Below, piece by piece: positions 44,174 through 53,764 of a DNA stretch of 64,000 nucleotides. Made by a program: the position numbers and the translations under genes. A model generated the notes under the pieces. It saw nothing but the letters and a program-made list of their open reading frames with translations, was not told the origin of the DNA and ran no database searches. The DNA is from Microbacterium sp. Root53. Its GTDB lineage: Bacteria > Actinomycetota > Actinomycetes > Actinomycetales > Microbacteriaceae. Every line of letters begins with the position of its first letter. Position 1 is the first letter of the stretch. The stretch spans positions 223,431 to 287,430 of the forward strand of contig NZ_LMFR01000024.1 in the NCBI RefSeq assembly GCF_001426925.1. Direction: 5' to 3'.

Positions 44174-44893
44174 TCAGACCGCGCGCATCACCGCGACGAC
44201 CTTGCCCAGCACGACCGCCTCGTCGCCGAGGATCGGCTCGAACGCGGAGTTGCGCGGCAGGAGCCACGTGTGGCCGTCGCGCTGCCGGAAGACCTTGACC
44301 GTGGCCTCGCCGTCGAGCATGGCCGCGACGATGTCGCCGTTCTCCGCCGTGTTCTGCACGCGCACGACCACCCAGTCGCCGTCGCAGATCGCGGCGTCGA
44401 TCATGGACTCGCCCGAGACCTTCAGCATGAACAGCTCGCCCTTGCCGACCAGCTGGCGGGGGAGCGGGAAGATCTCCTCGACCTGCTGATCGGCCGTGAT
44501 CGGCACGCCCGCCGCGATGCGGCCGACGAGCGGCACCATGGCGGCGTCGCCGACCGTGGGCATGCCCGCGTCGAGGTTCTCCGCCGACTGGCCGGGGAGG
44601 TCGATCAGCACCTCCATCGCACGCGTCTTGCCGGGGTCGCGGCGCAGGTAGCCGCTCAGCTCGAGCTGCCCCAGCTGATGCGTGACGCTCGAGAGCGACT
44701 TGAGGCCGACCGCGTCGCCGATCTCGCGCATCGTGGGCGGGTAGCCCTTGGTCTGGATCGAGCGCTGGATGACCTCGAGGATGGCCAGCTGCTTGTCGCT
44801 GAGGCTCTTGCGGCGCCGCGTGCGGGGCTTCTCGTCGGCCGCGGCCGACTGTCCGGCGTCGAGGTCCGACGTGCTGGTGTCGACGGCGCTCAT
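44174..44893 (-). CDS. lexA: LexA repressor
   Basis: 239-residue SOS repressor and self-cleaving peptidase. The winged HTH covers about 30-95 ([41 protein letters not shown]). The cleavage bond is Ala128-Gly129 (RIAAGVP). The catalytic dyad is Ser163 (GESMID) and Lys200 (ATVKVF). A 25-residue N-terminal extension before the HTH is common in actinobacteria. It is divergent from the LysM gene across a 264-base region with SOS-box-like sites, so it is autoregulated and controls its neighbour and recA. Confidence 0.97.
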   Translation of the reverse strand: MSAVDTSTSDLDAGQSAAADEKPRTRRRKSLSDKQLAILEVIQRSIQTKGYPPTMREIGDAVGLKSLSSVTHQLGQLELSGYLRRDPGKTRAMEVLIDLPGQSAENLDAGMPTVGDAAMVPLVGRIAAGVPITADQQVEEIFPLPRQLVGKGELFMLKVSGESMIDAAICDGDWVVVRVQNTAENGDIVAAMLDGEATVKVFRQRDGHTWLLPRNSAFEPILGDEAVVLGKVVAVMRAV

Positions 44894-44982
44894 GTCCCGT
44901 GCTCCTTCGCTCCGACATCCGATGTCGGTGGCCCGTGGTGGAGTGTGCTTCATCGAAACGGTATCCGAGACCCACGCGGATC

Positions 44983-44998
44983 CGGAAGATCTGTTCGA
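44983..44998 (-). promoter_or_regulatory. SOS-box-like site in the lexA promoter
   Basis: On the minus strand it reads TCGAACAGATCTTCCG: one perfect TCGAAC half site and one degenerate half (9 of 12 fixed positions). A TACCGT hexamer near 44963-44958 on the same strand could be the lexA -10, with the box over the -35. Confidence 0.55.
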
Positions 44999-45027
44999 GC
45001 GTGTCGCGTGACATCTCGGACCGGTTT

Positions 45028-45072
45028 TCGAAGAAGACGTTGACAGATTCGAATCTTCGAAGATAGATTCGG
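45028..45072 (+). promoter_or_regulatory. Strong promoter with overlapping SOS-box-like sites for the LysM gene
   Basis: TTGACA (45040-45045) and TAGATT (45064-45069) are 18 bases apart, the best sigma-70 match in the window. TCGAAGATAGATTCGG (45057-45072) covers the -10 and fits the LexA consensus at 9-10 of 12 fixed positions. TTCGAATCTTCGAA (45048-45061) fills the spacer. This suggests tight LexA repression. Confidence 0.65.
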
Positions 45073-45157
45073 AACAGAGCTTCGCATCCGGCCCTCCCGG
45101 CCGAGTGCCGGATGCGAAGCCTCTCCGATCCTCTCGAGGAAGCTGAAGGAGCCGCAG

Positions 45158-45568
45158 ATGACCACCGTGAGCATCACCGCCTACCAGGCCCCGGTCCGCC
45201 CCGCCCGTGCCCTCCGCACCGAGCGCGCCGTCCGCGTGGCGCCGGCGACGCGGCTGCGGCTCACGCGCCGCGGTCGTCGCGTGCTGGCCGCCCTCGCCGC
45301 GGCTCCGGTCGCCGCGGGCCTGGCCCTCGCCGTCATCAGCGGCGGAGGCGCCCTCGCGTCGCGCGAGGACGGCGCACCCGCCGGCACGTTCGACACCGTG
45401 ACGGTCATGGCGGGCGACTCGCTCTGGTCGATCGCGGAGGAGATCGCTCCGGCCGCGGACCCGCGCGACGTGGTGGACGCGATCGTCGCGCTGAACCAGC
45501 TGCAGAGCTCGTCGGTCGCCGCCGGAGAGCGGCTCGCGATCCCGGCGGAGTACTCCTCGGCCCGCTGA
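45158..45568 (+). CDS. LysM-domain membrane protein, probable SOS cell-division inhibitor (DivS/ChiZ-like)
   Basis: 136 residues. A basic cytoplasmic N-terminus ([15 protein letters not shown]) leads to one transmembrane helix (about 47-66) and an external LysM domain (about 80-130, [18 protein letters not shown]...[18 protein letters not shown]). Being divergent from lexA with LexA-like operators, it matches the position and build of Corynebacterium DivS and mycobacterial Rv2719c/ChiZ, which block septation after DNA damage. Homology to those is by architecture and synteny; they are not conserved in sequence. An AAGGAG ribosome-binding site lies ten bases before the ATG. Confidence 0.82.
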   Translation: MTTVSITAYQAPVRPARALRTERAVRVAPATRLRLTRRGRRVLAALAAAPVAAGLALAVISGGGALASREDGAPAGTFDTVTVMAGDSLWSIAEEIAPAADPRDVVDAIVALNQLQSSSVAAGERLAIPAEYSSAR

Positions 45569-45598
45569 CGGACGAGAGGCCACCCGTCCGAGCGGCCC

Positions 45599-45604
45599 TA
45601 GCAT
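45599..45604 (+). promoter_or_regulatory. -10 hexamer of hisC, leaderless start
   Basis: TAGCAT ends seven bases before the GTG start of hisC. Confidence 0.45.
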
Positions 45605-45611
45605 TGAGAGG

Positions 45612-46694
45612 GTGACGGTCACTCTCGACGAACTGCCGATCCGCGACGACCTGCGCGGGCAGAAGCCCTACGGGGCACCTCAGGCGCCTCTCCCCGTGGC
45701 ACTCAACGTCAACGAGAACACGCATCCCGTGCCGGCCGAGGTCGCGGACGACATCGCCGACGCGGTGGCCCAGGCTCTGCGCAACGTCAACCGCTACCCG
45801 GATCGCGAGTTCACCGAGCTCCGGCAGGGCTTCGCGCAGTACCTCGGCCACGGCCTCGACGAGAGCCGGATCTGGGCCGGCAACGGCTCGAACGAGGTGC
45901 TGCAGCACGTGCTGCAGGCGTTCGCGGGTCCCGGGCGCTCGGCGTTCGGCTTCGAGCCCACCTACTCCATGTACCGGCTCCTCACACGGGGCGTCGGGTC
46001 CGAGTGGATCGGCGGCACGCGCGGCCACGACTACACGATCGACCCGGAGGACGCGGCCCGCCAGGTGGCGGAGGCGCGGCCCGATGTCGTGTTCCTGTGC
46101 GCCCCCAACAACCCCACTGGCACGCCGCTGTCGCTCGACGTGGTCGAGGCCGTGTACGACGCGACAGACGGCATCGTGGTGGTGGACGAGGCGTACCAGG
46201 AGTTCGCGCCGCACGAGTCGCCCTCGGCGCTGACGCTGCTGGGCGGGCGCCCCCGCCTCGCGGTCTCGCGCACCATGAGCAAGGCGTTCGCCTTCGCCGG
46301 CGCCCGCGTGGGCTATCTCGCGGCCGATCCGGTGCTGATCGACGCGCTGCGCCTGGTCCGTCTCCCGTACCACCTCAGCGCGCTGACGCAGGCGGCCGCG
46401 ACCGCGGCTCTGCGGCACTCCGACACCATGCTGCGGATGGTCGACGAGATCGTCGTGCAGCGGGACCGGATGTCGGCGACGCTCGAGGCGCTCGGCTACC
46501 GCGCGTACGAGTCGTGGACGAACTTCGTGCTGTTCGGCGGCGTCTCCGACCCCGCCGCGACGTGGCAGGCGCTGTACGACCGAGGCGTGCTCATCCGCGA
46601 CATCGGCATCCCCGGCCACCTGCGGGTCACGGCCGGCACCGAGGAGGAGACCACGGCGTTCCTGGAGGCCCTGGCCGAGCTGGGCCGTCGCTGA
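45612..46694 (+). CDS. hisC: Histidinol-phosphate aminotransferase
   Basis: 360-residue PLP enzyme of histidine synthesis, converting imidazole-acetol phosphate to histidinol phosphate. The PLP lysine is Lys224 in [28 protein letters not shown] and [10 protein letters not shown] give the Asn and Asp contacts, and the start [21 protein letters not shown] is typical of actinobacterial HisC. The start is GTG at 45612. A strong hairpin (46706-46739) follows, and hisB has its own promoter, so hisC can be expressed separately. hisD is not seen in the window. Confidence 0.95.
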   Translation: MTVTLDELPIRDDLRGQKPYGAPQAPLPVALNVNENTHPVPAEVADDIADAVAQALRNVNRYPDREFTELRQGFAQYLGHGLDESRIWAGNGSNEVLQHVLQAFAGPGRSAFGFEPTYSMYRLLTRGVGSEWIGGTRGHDYTIDPEDAARQVAEARPDVVFLCAPNNPTGTPLSLDVVEAVYDATDGIVVVDEAYQEFAPHESPSALTLLGGRPRLAVSRTMSKAFAFAGARVGYLAADPVLIDALRLVRLPYHLSALTQAAATAALRHSDTMLRMVDEIVVQRDRMSATLEALGYRAYESWTNFVLFGGVSDPAATWQALYDRGVLIRDIGIPGHLRVTAGTEEETTAFLEALAELGRR

Positions 46695-46705
46695 GCGGAG
46701 GCCGT

Positions 46706-46739
46706 GCGCGGTCGCCGCGCGGTCCGGCGGCGACCGCGC
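46706..46739 (+). terminator. Hairpin between hisC and hisB
   Basis: GCGCGGTCGCCGC (46706-46718) and GCGGCGACCGCGC (46727-46739) make a perfect 13-bp stem with an 8-base loop. Full or partial termination after hisC is likely. Confidence 0.65.
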
Positions 46740-46745
46740 CCCGAC

Positions 46746-46751
46746 TAGACT
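46746..46751 (+). promoter_or_regulatory. -10 hexamer of hisB, leaderless start
   Basis: TAGACT ends seven bases before the hisB ATG, right after the hisC hairpin. Confidence 0.5.
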
Positions 46752-46758
46752 CGCGGGC

Positions 46759-47364
46759 ATGACGACTGCCCGAATCGCACGCCGCACCCGCTCCACCAGC
46801 GAGTCGAGCGTCGAGCTGGAGCTGAACCTCGACGGCACCGGCCGCAGCACCATCTCGACCGGCGTGCCGTTCTTCGACCACATGCTGACGGCGTTCGCGA
46901 AGCACTCGCTGACCGATCTCACGGTGACCGCGACGGGCGACACCCACATCGACGCCCACCACTCGGTCGAGGACATCTCGATCGTGCTGGGCCAGGCGAT
47001 CCGCGAGGCCCTCGGCGACAAGTCGGGCATCTCGCGCTACGGCGACGCCCTCGTGCCGTTGGACGAGGCGCTCGCGCAGGCCGTCGTCGACATCTCCGGC
47101 CGGCCGTTCCTCGTGCACGAGGGCGAGCCCGCCGGCTTCGAGCTCCACCTGATCGGCGGTCACTTCACCGGGTCGCTCGTGCGCCACACGTTCGAGGCGC
47201 TCGCATTCAACGCGGGCCTCACGATGCACGTGCGCGTCATCTCGGGCCGCGATCCGCACCACATCGCCGAGGCCGAGTACAAGGCGCTCGCGCGCGCGTT
47301 CCGCCAGGCGAAGGCGCTCGATCCGCTGGTCGAGGGCATCCCGTCGACCAAGGGAGCCCTGTGA
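46759..47364 (+). CDS. hisB: Imidazoleglycerol-phosphate dehydratase
   Basis: 201-residue monofunctional dehydratase of histidine synthesis. Manganese-site motifs are present: [31 protein letters not shown] (the HHxxE repeat) and the C-terminal [23 protein letters not shown]. The E. coli phosphatase domain is absent, as in other actinobacteria. It overlaps hisH by four bases and starts the hisB-hisH-priA unit. Confidence 0.97.
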   Translation: MTTARIARRTRSTSESSVELELNLDGTGRSTISTGVPFFDHMLTAFAKHSLTDLTVTATGDTHIDAHHSVEDISIVLGQAIREALGDKSGISRYGDALVPLDEALAQAVVDISGRPFLVHEGEPAGFELHLIGGHFTGSLVRHTFEALAFNAGLTMHVRVISGRDPHHIAEAEYKALARAFRQAKALDPLVEGIPSTKGAL

Positions 47365-48047
47365 GCGAGGCGAACACCCCCGACGACGCCGTGCGCGAGG
47401 GCGACAAGCCCGTCGTCGCGGTCCTGGACTACGGCTCCGGGAACATCCACTCCGCCGTCAAGGCCCTGCAGTCGGCGGGAGCGGACGTGCGGCTCACGCG
47501 CGACCGCGGCCTGATCCTCGACGCGGACGGCCTGCTCGTCCCCGGCGTCGGCGCCTTCCGGGCCGTCATGGAGCAGCTGCGGTCCGTGCGGGGTCCCGAG
47601 CTCATCGAGCGCCGCCTGGCGGGCGGACGGCCCGTGCTGGGCATCTGCGTCGGCATGCAGGTGCTGTTCGAGCACGGCATCGAGCGGGGCGTCGACACGG
47701 AGGGCCTCGGCGAGTGGCCCGGCGTGGTCGAGGAGCTCAAGGCGCCCGTCGTGCCGCACATGGGCTGGAACACGGTGGAGGCGGGGGAGGGCTCGCGCCT
47801 GTTCCGCGGGCTCGAGGACGAGCGCTTCTACTTCGTGCACTCGTTCGCCGCGCAGGAGTGGACGCTCGACGTCCAGCCGCCCTTCCCGCAGCCGGTCCTG
47901 ACCTGGGCGGAGCACGGCGGCCGCTTCCTCGCGGCCGTCGAGAACGGGCCCCTCTCGGCCACCCAGTTCCACCCCGAGAAGTCGGGGGAGGCGGGCATCC
48001 GCCTGCTGCGGAATTGGATCGACGGCCTCCGCGGGGCTAACCTCTGA
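47361..48047 (+). CDS. hisH: Imidazole glycerol phosphate synthase, glutamine amidotransferase subunit
   Basis: 228-residue class I glutaminase supplying ammonia to HisF. The nucleophile is Cys96 in [14 protein letters not shown]; the His-Glu pair is in TQFHPEKSG. The start [18 protein letters not shown] is diagnostic, and 15-20 extra residues precede it. It overlaps hisB by four bases. HisF, its partner, is not in this window. priA follows after 58 bases. Confidence 0.96.
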   Translation: MSEANTPDDAVREGDKPVVAVLDYGSGNIHSAVKALQSAGADVRLTRDRGLILDADGLLVPGVGAFRAVMEQLRSVRGPELIERRLAGGRPVLGICVGMQVLFEHGIERGVDTEGLGEWPGVVEELKAPVVPHMGWNTVEAGEGSRLFRGLEDERFYFVHSFAAQEWTLDVQPPFPQPVLTWAEHGGRFLAAVENGPLSATQFHPEKSGEAGIRLLRNWIDGLRGANL

Positions 48048-48105
48048 GATCGTGCCCGCGACGGGAGATTCCCGGCGCTCGCGGATCCGAAGCACATTGG
48101 GAGCT

Positions 48106-48852
48106 ATGAACGACTTCGCGTCCACCCCCGGACTGATCCTGCTGCCCGCTGTCGACGTCGCCGACGGCAAGGCCGTCCGCCTGACCCAGGGCGCCGCCGG
48201 CACCGAGACCGACTACGGCGACCCCATCGAGGCGGCCGAGAACTGGGCCAAGCAGGGTGCCGAGTGGATCCACCTGGTCGACCTGGACGCGGCGTTCGGC
48301 CGCGGCAGCAACGCGGGCGTCCTGCGCAAGGTGATCAAGCACCTGCGCGGCGTGAACGTCGAGCTGTCGGGCGGCATCCGCGACGACGCCTCGCTCGAGG
48401 CGGCCCTCGAGAGCGGCGCGCAGCGCATCAACCTCGGCACCGCGGCGCTCGAGAACCCCGAGTGGACCGCGTCGGTCATCGGCCGCTACGGCGACGCGAT
48501 CGCCGTCGGCCTGGACGTGCGCGGCACGACGCTCGCGGCGCGCGGCTGGACGCAGGAGGGCGGCGACCTCTGGGACGTGCTGGAGCGCCTCGAGGAGGCC
48601 GGCTGCAGCCGCTACGTCGTGACCGACGTCACGAAGGACGGCACGCTGCGCGGGCCGAACCTCGACCTCCTGCGCGAGATCACGGCGCGCACCCCGAAGC
48701 CCATCGTGGCGTCTGGCGGCGTCTCGAGCCTCGACGACATCGCGGCGCTGCGTCGCCTGGTGCCGAACGGCGTCGAGGGCGCGATCGTGGGCAAGGCCCT
48801 CTACGCGGGCGCGTTCACGCTCGCCGAGGCGCTGGATGTCGCGGCCGACTGA
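48106..48852 (+). CDS. priA: Phosphoribosyl isomerase A (HisA/TrpF bifunctional)
   Basis: 248-residue TIM-barrel isomerase. The first phosphate/acid site is [15 protein letters not shown] with the catalytic Asp; [14 protein letters not shown] carries the second Asp region, and [12 protein letters not shown] and [11 protein letters not shown] bind the two phosphates. In actinobacteria lacking trpF, this enzyme (PriA) isomerises both ProFAR and phosphoribosyl anthranilate. Bifunctionality is inferred from lineage; no trpF is visible in the window to test it. It overlaps the SseB-like gene by 17 bases. Confidence 0.92.
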   Translation: MNDFASTPGLILLPAVDVADGKAVRLTQGAAGTETDYGDPIEAAENWAKQGAEWIHLVDLDAAFGRGSNAGVLRKVIKHLRGVNVELSGGIRDDASLEAALESGAQRINLGTAALENPEWTASVIGRYGDAIAVGLDVRGTTLAARGWTQEGGDLWDVLERLEEAGCSRYVVTDVTKDGTLRGPNLDLLREITARTPKPIVASGGVSSLDDIAALRRLVPNGVEGAIVGKALYAGAFTLAEALDVAAD

Positions 48853-49603
48853 CCGCGCAGACTCCGCCGGCGTCCCGTGGGAGGGACGTCACTTCGAGGC
48901 GAACCCCCACGCGTCCGACGACGGCTCCGCCGACCCCGCGCTGCTCGCGGCGCTGACCGCCTTCCGCGCGGGTGACGGGGATCAGGTCGCGGTCGTCGAC
49001 GCGCTGCGTCGCGCGCGCGTGCTGATTCCGCTGGTGGCAGAGAAGGGCGACGAGGGCGTCGGCGCGCACGGGCTTGTGGTGGACAAGACGCAGGAGCTCT
49101 CGATCGTCACGGTCGCCGCGCCGGACGGCCGCAGCGTGCTGCCGGTGTTCAGCTCCGTCGAGGCGCTGGGTCGCTGGGACGCGAAGGCCCGTCCGATCCC
49201 CGTCGAGGCGGTGCGCGCGGCGCTGGCCGCGTCGGCAGAGCACACGGACCTGATGGTGCTGGACCCCACGTCCGACACGGAGTTCGTCGTCCGCCGCCCG
49301 GCCGTCTGGGCGATCGCGCAGGGCGAGCCGTGGACCCCCAGCTTCGCCGACCCCGACGTCTTCCTCGGCCTGCAGGAGAGCATCGCGGGCGAGCTCGCCG
49401 TGCTCGACCTCGAGGTGGAGCCGGGAGACCCGACCGCGCGGCTGCAGGGGCCCGAGCTCGTGGTGCGGCTCACGCTCATGTCCGGGCTGGACCGGACCGA
49501 GCTCGACGCCGTGCTGGCTCGCCTGGCGCGCCGCTGGTCGACCGACGACCGCGTGGCGACCCTCGTCGACTCGCTCGCGGTCAAGCTCGCGAGCACTGAG
49601 TAG
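48836..49603 (+). CDS. SseB-family protein
   Basis: 255-residue protein with an SseB N-terminal domain (about 30-140). The domain has [50 protein letters not shown], and [23 protein letters not shown]. The C-terminal ~90 residues carry a second, less conserved alpha/beta region. The function of the family in actinobacteria is unknown. The ATG lies inside the last codons of priA (17-base overlap), so it is co-translated with the histidine genes, although no role in histidine synthesis is known. Confidence 0.85.
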   Translation: MSRPTDRADSAGVPWEGRHFEANPHASDDGSADPALLAALTAFRAGDGDQVAVVDALRRARVLIPLVAEKGDEGVGAHGLVVDKTQELSIVTVAAPDGRSVLPVFSSVEALGRWDAKARPIPVEAVRAALAASAEHTDLMVLDPTSDTEFVVRRPAVWAIAQGEPWTPSFADPDVFLGLQESIAGELAVLDLEVEPGDPTARLQGPELVVRLTLMSGLDRTELDAVLARLARRWSTDDRVATLVDSLAVKLASTE

Positions 49604-49624
49604 CCGCCGCGGGGCGGGTGCCGG

Positions 49625-50035
49625 TCAGACGACCGGGCCCGTCCACTTCTCGCCGGGGCCCTTGCCCAGCTCGTCCGGGATGGTCGAGATCTCGCGGAAG
49701 CGCAGCTGCAGGGACCGCAGGCCGTCGCGGATGGGGCGCGCGTGCATGTCGCTGATCTCGGGGGCGGCGGCGGTCACGAGGCCGGCGAGCGCGTTGATGA
49801 GCTTGCGCGCCTCGTCGAGGTCGATGTCGGCGTCGGCGTCGGGGGAGTCCGCGAGGCCGAGCTTGACGGCGGCCGCGCTCATGAGGTGGACGCAGGCCGA
49901 GCCGATGACCTCGACGGCCGCGACGTCCGCGATGTCCCGCACGGCCGAGGTGTCGGCCGCGGCGCGGTCCTGCTCCTCCCAGCGCGCCTCGCGCTGGGCG
50001 TCGAAGGAGTGGGTGTGGCCGGGGTTGGTGCTCAT
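49625..50035 (-). CDS. DUF1844 protein
   Basis: 136 residues. The DUF1844 core (about 35-100) reads VRDIADVAAVEVIGSACVHLMSAAAVKLGL and DEARKLINALAGLV, which is helical. The N-terminus is His/Asp/Glu-rich. The family is widespread in actinobacteria, usually next to infC, and has no known function. It is divergent from the infC leader; the start codon lies ~15 bases from the infC -10 hexamer, so the two promoters overlap. It converges on the SseB gene. Confidence 0.88.
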   Translation of the reverse strand: MSTNPGHTHSFDAQREARWEEQDRAAADTSAVRDIADVAAVEVIGSACVHLMSAAAVKLGLADSPDADADIDLDEARKLINALAGLVTAAAPEISDMHARPIRDGLRSLQLRFREISTIPDELGKGPGEKWTGPVV

Positions 50036-50049
50036 GTGCCGCTCTCTGC

Positions 50050-50301
50050 TAGACTTTCCCGGGCTCCGGACCTTCTCGCATGAGAAGCCGGACGAAAGAG
50101 GATTCACTTCCCACCCGCGCTTGCCGTCATAAGGCTACCGGGTCATGCACTCCCTCGCGTTCGCGCGAGTGTTCCAGGCCGCCGCGGCATGCCTGGTCGG
50201 GTGAGGCCGACGTGTGACGTCTGCCGGGTGGATGCTGAGTCTCTCTCCCGCCCGTGGCACGAAAACGTCGTCACGGTGGCCTCAGTCACCCACCCAAGGA
50301 G
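50050..50301 (+). promoter_or_regulatory. Promoter and ~240-base leader of the infC operon
   Basis: TAGACT (50050-50055) is the likely -10. The leader contains a CTCGCG-TTCG-CGCGAG hairpin (50155-50170) and a possible 19-codon ORF (50145-50204) starting [10 protein letters not shown]. It ends with a perfect AAGGAG (50296-50301) six bases before the ATC start. IF3/L20 operons are autoregulated through leaders in other bacteria; here the mechanism is inference. Confidence 0.5.
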
Positions 50302-50307
50302 TTCCGC

Positions 50308-50907
50308 ATCAGCGATCCCCGTACCAACGAGCGCATCCGCGTGCCCGAGGTCCGACTCGTCGGCCCGAACGGCGAGCAGATCGGCGTCGTCCGCATCGAG
50401 GCCGCCCTCCGCCTGGCGCAGGAGGCCGATCTCGACCTCGTCGAGGTGGCCCCCAACTCGAAGCCTCCCGTCGTCAAGATCATGGACTACGGGAAGTTCA
50501 AGTACGAGGCCGCGCAGAAGGCCAAGGAGGCCCGTCGCAATCAGGCCAACACGGTCCTCAAGGAGGTCCGGTTCCGCCTGAAGATCGACGAACACGACTA
50601 CGAGACCAAGCGCAAGCGCGCGGAGGGCTTCCTGAAGTCGGGTGACAAGGTGAAGGCCATGATCCTGTTCCGCGGTCGCGAACAGTCGCGCCCCGAGCAG
50701 GGCGTTCGCCTGCTGAAGAAGTTCGCGGACGACGTCGCCGAGTTCGGCACCGTCGAGTCCAACCCCAAGGTGGACGGCCGGAACATGGTGATGGTCATCG
50801 CGCCGCACAAGAACAAGTCCGAGGTCAAGACCGAGCAGAACGCGCAGCGCGCGGCCACCAAGGCCGCGGCGCGCGAGGCGAAGGCGCAGGCCCCGGCCGC
50901 GGAGTGA
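50308..50907 (+). CDS. infC: Translation initiation factor IF-3
   Basis: 199-residue IF3. The N-domain is [20 protein letters not shown]; the [23 protein letters not shown] linker and the C-domain with [12 protein letters not shown] follow. The start is placed at ATC (50308) because AAGGAG lies exactly six bases before it and the protein then begins [14 protein letters not shown], as in mycobacterial infC, which also starts with ATC. IF3 itself discriminates against such codons, giving autoregulation. A GTG 18 codons upstream is in frame but has no family similarity. The C-terminal ~25 residues form a Lys/Ala-rich tail. Confidence 0.94.
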   Translation: MSDPRTNERIRVPEVRLVGPNGEQIGVVRIEAALRLAQEADLDLVEVAPNSKPPVVKIMDYGKFKYEAAQKAKEARRNQANTVLKEVRFRLKIDEHDYETKRKRAEGFLKSGDKVKAMILFRGREQSRPEQGVRLLKKFADDVAEFGTVESNPKVDGRNMVMVIAPHKNKSEVKTEQNAQRAATKAAAREAKAQAPAAE

Positions 50908-50981
50908 TCCGCCCCACAGACTCCCGCTCCGGCGGGTGCACACAACGTCGCCCCGAGGGGCGCATCACGAAGGAAGAGAAG

Positions 50982-51176
50982 ATGCCGAAGCAGAAGACCC
51001 ACTCGGGCAGCAAGAAGCGCTTCAAGATCACCGGCAGCGGCAAGATCAAGAAGCAGCAGGCGGGCATGCGCCACAACCTCGAGTCCAAGTCGAGCCGTCG
51101 CACGCGCCGTCTCAACCAGGACCAGGTCATCTCGGGCAACGACCTCAAGCAGGTCAAGAAGCTCCTCGGTCGCTGA
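50982..51176 (+). CDS. rpmI: 50S ribosomal protein L35
   Basis: 64-residue, strongly basic ribosomal protein. It starts [20 protein letters not shown] and continues with [21 protein letters not shown], matching bL35. It sits 74 bases after infC and 29 bases before rplT in the universal infC-rpmI-rplT order. A GGAAGAG site precedes the ATG. Confidence 0.98.
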   Translation: MPKQKTHSGSKKRFKITGSGKIKKQQAGMRHNLESKSSRRTRRLNQDQVISGNDLKQVKKLLGR

Positions 51177-51205
51177 CGCGAACATCCCGTTAGGAAGAAT
51201 GAAGA

Positions 51206-51592
51206 ATGGCTAGAGTCAAGCGGGCAGTCAACGCCCAGAAGAAGCGTCGCGTCATCCTCGAGCGCGCCTCGGGTTACCGTGGCCAGCGTTCGCGCCTGTA
51301 CCGCAAGGCGAAGGAGCAGGTCACCCACTCGCTCGTCTACGCGTACCGCGACCGTCGTAAGCGCAAGGGCGACTTCCGTCGCCTGTGGATCCAGCGCATC
51401 AACGCCGCCGCGCGTCAGAACGGCATCACCTACAACCGCTTCATCCAGGGCCTCGGCCTCGCGGGCGTGCAGGTGGACCGTCGCATCCTGGCCGAGCTCG
51501 CCGTGAACGAGCCCGCCACGTTCGCCTCGCTCGTCGCGACCGCCAAGGCCGCGCTGCCCAGCGACGTGAACGCGCCCAAGTCGGCTGCGTAA
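51206..51592 (+). CDS. rplT: 50S ribosomal protein L20
   Basis: 128-residue ribosomal protein bL20: [39 protein letters not shown], and [20 protein letters not shown]. It binds early in 50S assembly and is the autogenous repressor of the infC operon in several phyla. A short Lys/Ala/Pro tail ([11 protein letters not shown]) extends it. It is followed by the best rho-independent terminator of the window. Confidence 0.98.
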   Translation: MARVKRAVNAQKKRRVILERASGYRGQRSRLYRKAKEQVTHSLVYAYRDRRKRKGDFRRLWIQRINAAARQNGITYNRFIQGLGLAGVQVDRRILAELAVNEPATFASLVATAKAALPSDVNAPKSAA

Positions 51593-51606
51593 GCACCCTT
51601 CTCGCG

Positions 51607-51641
51607 AGAGGGCGTCCCTTCGGGGCGCCCTCTTGTTTTTT
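51607..51641 (+). terminator. Rho-independent terminator of infC-rpmI-rplT
   Basis: AGAGGGCGTCCC / GGGCGCCCTCT pairs around a TTCG tetraloop, followed by TTGTTTTTT (51633-51641). Confidence 0.92.
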
Positions 51642-51687
51642 CAGAAGCGGTCGCACGCTCGCGCTGGCGCTGGCGCGCCGGACACTC

Positions 51688-51857
51688 GCGAGCGAGGAAC
51701 GTCGCTTCGCTCCGTTCGGCAGCGCTTCGCGCTGCGTTTGGCCGCTTCGCGGCACGCTCGCTGGGCCCCCGGCGCAGAGGCTCCGGCCGTCGCGAATGCG
51801 ACGGTCGGAGAAGCGCACGGGGACGCTCGCACGACCGTCGATGACCCGGGGTTGCTG
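51688..51857. repeat. Dispersed intergenic repeat, copy 2
   Basis: 51688-51736 is identical to 15-63 and 51829-51857 matches 90-118 with two changes. The middle differs and contains GGCTCCGGCCGTCGCGAATGCGACGGTCGGAG, a hairpin (CCGTCGC/GCGACGG). This occupies most of the 433-base gene-free stretch 51593-52025; the rest is the rplT terminator and, from about 51860, unremarkable GC-rich sequence. Confidence 0.75.
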
Positions 51858-52013
51858 CCGGCTCTCACTCTCACCGGTGGTCCGAGCGGAGGGACGGAGC
51901 GGGGGCGTGACGCGGGTCATCCAGGCCCCTGCGGGTCGCTGCGTGTTCCCCGAGGTGACGTGCGCGCGGCGCGCGCGTCACCTGCGCTTCATGTCGGTAT
52001 GCCTGCGCGGCCA

Positions 52014-52019
52014 TAGACT
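52014..52019 (+). promoter_or_regulatory. -10 hexamer of the TrmH-family gene, leaderless start
   Basis: TAGACT ends six bases before the GTG start at 52026. Confidence 0.5.
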
Positions 52020-52025
52020 GTCGAC

Positions 52026-52826
52026 GTGCTGGAGAATCCGCGGTCGCCGCGCGTGAGGGCCGTCGCCAAGCTGGCCAAGCGCAACGCGCGCAAGGAGACC
52101 GGGCTGTTTCTCCTGGAGGGGCCGCAGGCGGTGCGCGAGGCGCTCGCCTTCCGGCCCGAGACCCTCGTCGAGCTGTTCGCCACGCCCACCGCCCTCGAGC
52201 GGCACCAGGACGTCCGCACGCTGCTGACAGATGAGGGCCTGCACGCGCAGTTCGTCTCGGAGGCCGTGCTCGAGGCGATGGCCGACACCGTGACGCCGCA
52301 GGGCTTCGTCGCGGTCGCCCGGCAGAACCCCACGGCCGTGAAGGACATCTTCGCCGAGGGGCCGCGTCTCATCGCGATCTGCGAGGAGGTGCGCGACCCG
52401 GGCAACCTGGGCACGATCATCCGCGCCGCCGACGCCGCCGGCGCCGACGCCGTCGTGCTCACGGGGCGCACGGTCGATCCGTACAACCCGAAGGTCGTTC
52501 GCTCCACGACCGGATCGCTCTTCCACCTGCCGGTCGCGGTCGGGGGCGAGCTCGAGGACATCGTCGAGCGCGCCCATGCCGCCGGGCTCACGGTGCTCGC
52601 GGCCGATGTGAAGGGCGACGACCTGCTCGCCGCGCGCGCCGAGGGGCTCCTCGCGCGCCCGACGGCCTGGCTGTTCGGCAACGAGGCGCACGGGCTCGAG
52701 GACGCCGCGCTGGGCCTCGCGGATCGCGCGCTGAAGCTGCCGATCTTCGGTCGCGCGGAGTCGCTGAACCTCGCCACGGCCGCCAGCGTGTGCCTCTACG
52801 AGAGCGCCTTCGCGCAGCGCGCCTGA
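52026..52826 (+). CDS. TrmH/SpoU-family RNA 2'-O-methyltransferase
   Basis: 266-residue RNA ribose methyltransferase. The N-terminal L30e-like substrate-binding domain (about 20-105) has [17 protein letters not shown]. The SPOUT knot follows: motif 1 [16 protein letters not shown], motif 2 [10 protein letters not shown] and motif 3 [20 protein letters not shown]. It probably modifies rRNA or tRNA; orthologues beside pheS/rplT are common in actinobacteria. The start is GTG. It is separated from gluA by 139 bases. Confidence 0.93.
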   Translation: MLENPRSPRVRAVAKLAKRNARKETGLFLLEGPQAVREALAFRPETLVELFATPTALERHQDVRTLLTDEGLHAQFVSEAVLEAMADTVTPQGFVAVARQNPTAVKDIFAEGPRLIAICEEVRDPGNLGTIIRAADAAGADAVVLTGRTVDPYNPKVVRSTTGSLFHLPVAVGGELEDIVERAHAAGLTVLAADVKGDDLLAARAEGLLARPTAWLFGNEAHGLEDAALGLADRALKLPIFGRAESLNLATAASVCLYESAFAQRA

Positions 52827-52952
52827 GCCGCCGTCGGAGCCCGCGACATACCCGGACTGGCGGCTGACCGGGATATTCCGATTCGCGCACACGGCCTGTT
52901 ACAAGTCGGTAAAGCGCCGCTCCGCCTGCTGGCCGGGCTCCGCACGACGGCC

Positions 52953-52958
52953 TAGGGT
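52953..52958 (+). promoter_or_regulatory. -10 hexamer of gluA (or part of its ribosome-binding site)
   Basis: TAGGGT ends seven bases before the ATG at 52966. The overlapping AGGGTG could instead be a Shine-Dalgarno six bases from ATG, so the reading is ambiguous. Confidence 0.4.
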
Positions 52959-52965
52959 GAATCGC

Positions 52966-53706
52966 ATGACTGAGCCCCTCGTCGTCGTCAAGGACGTGCA
53001 GAAGCACTATGGCGACTTCCACGCGCTGAAGGACATCGACCTCACGGTCGGCAAGGGCGAGGTCGTCGTCGTGATCGGCCCGTCGGGGTCCGGCAAGTCG
53101 ACGCTGTGCCGGACGATCAACCGCCTCGAGACGATCACGAGCGGCACCATCACGATCGACGGCAGGGAGCTGCCCAAGGAGGGCAAGGGGCTCGCCGAGC
53201 TGCGCGCGGACGTCGGCATGGTGTTCCAGTCGTTCAACCTGTTCGCCCACCTGACGATCCTCGAGAACGTCACGCTCGGCCCGATCAAGGTGCGCGGCCT
53301 GAGCAAGGCCGAGGCCGAGAAGCAGGCCAAGGCGCTGCTGGACCGCGTCGGCGTGGGGCACCAGGCGGCCAAGCTCCCGGCCCAGCTGTCGGGCGGCCAG
53401 CAGCAGCGCGTCGCGATCGCGCGAGCCCTGGCGATGAAGCCGAAGGTCATGCTCTTCGACGAGCCCACCAGCGCGCTCGACCCCGAGATGATCAACGAGG
53501 TGCTCGACGTCATGGTGTCGCTCGCCAAGGAGGGCATGACGATGATCGTCGTGACCCACGAGATGGGCTTCGCGCGCAAGGCGGCGAACCGCGTCGTGTT
53601 CATGGCCGACGGGCAGATCGTCGAGGAGGCGACGCCCGAGGAGTTCTTCACCAACCCGAAGAGCGATCGCGCGAAGGACTTCCTCTCGAAGCTCATCACG
53701 CACTGA
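52966..53706 (+). CDS. gluA: Glutamate/polar amino-acid ABC transporter ATPase
   Basis: 246-residue ATPase of a PAAT-type importer. Walker [11 protein letters not shown]-loop [12 protein letters not shown], signature LSGGQQQR, Walker [16 protein letters not shown] and H-loop [10 protein letters not shown] are all present. The order ATPase, binding protein and two permeases is that of gluABCD of Corynebacterium. The ATG at 52966 is preferred over an in-frame GTG three codons earlier. It feeds energy to the two permeases at 54735 and 55388. Confidence 0.94.
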   Translation: MTEPLVVVKDVQKHYGDFHALKDIDLTVGKGEVVVVIGPSGSGKSTLCRTINRLETITSGTITIDGRELPKEGKGLAELRADVGMVFQSFNLFAHLTILENVTLGPIKVRGLSKAEAEKQAKALLDRVGVGHQAAKLPAQLSGGQQQRVAIARALAMKPKVMLFDEPTSALDPEMINEVLDVMVSLAKEGMTMIVVTHEMGFARKAANRVVFMADGQIVEEATPEEFFTNPKSDRAKDFLSKLITH

Positions 53707-53764
53707 CCCGCCGTCGCGCGAAGCCGCGCGACGATGAGGAACCACCCCACCAAGGAGGAATCAC

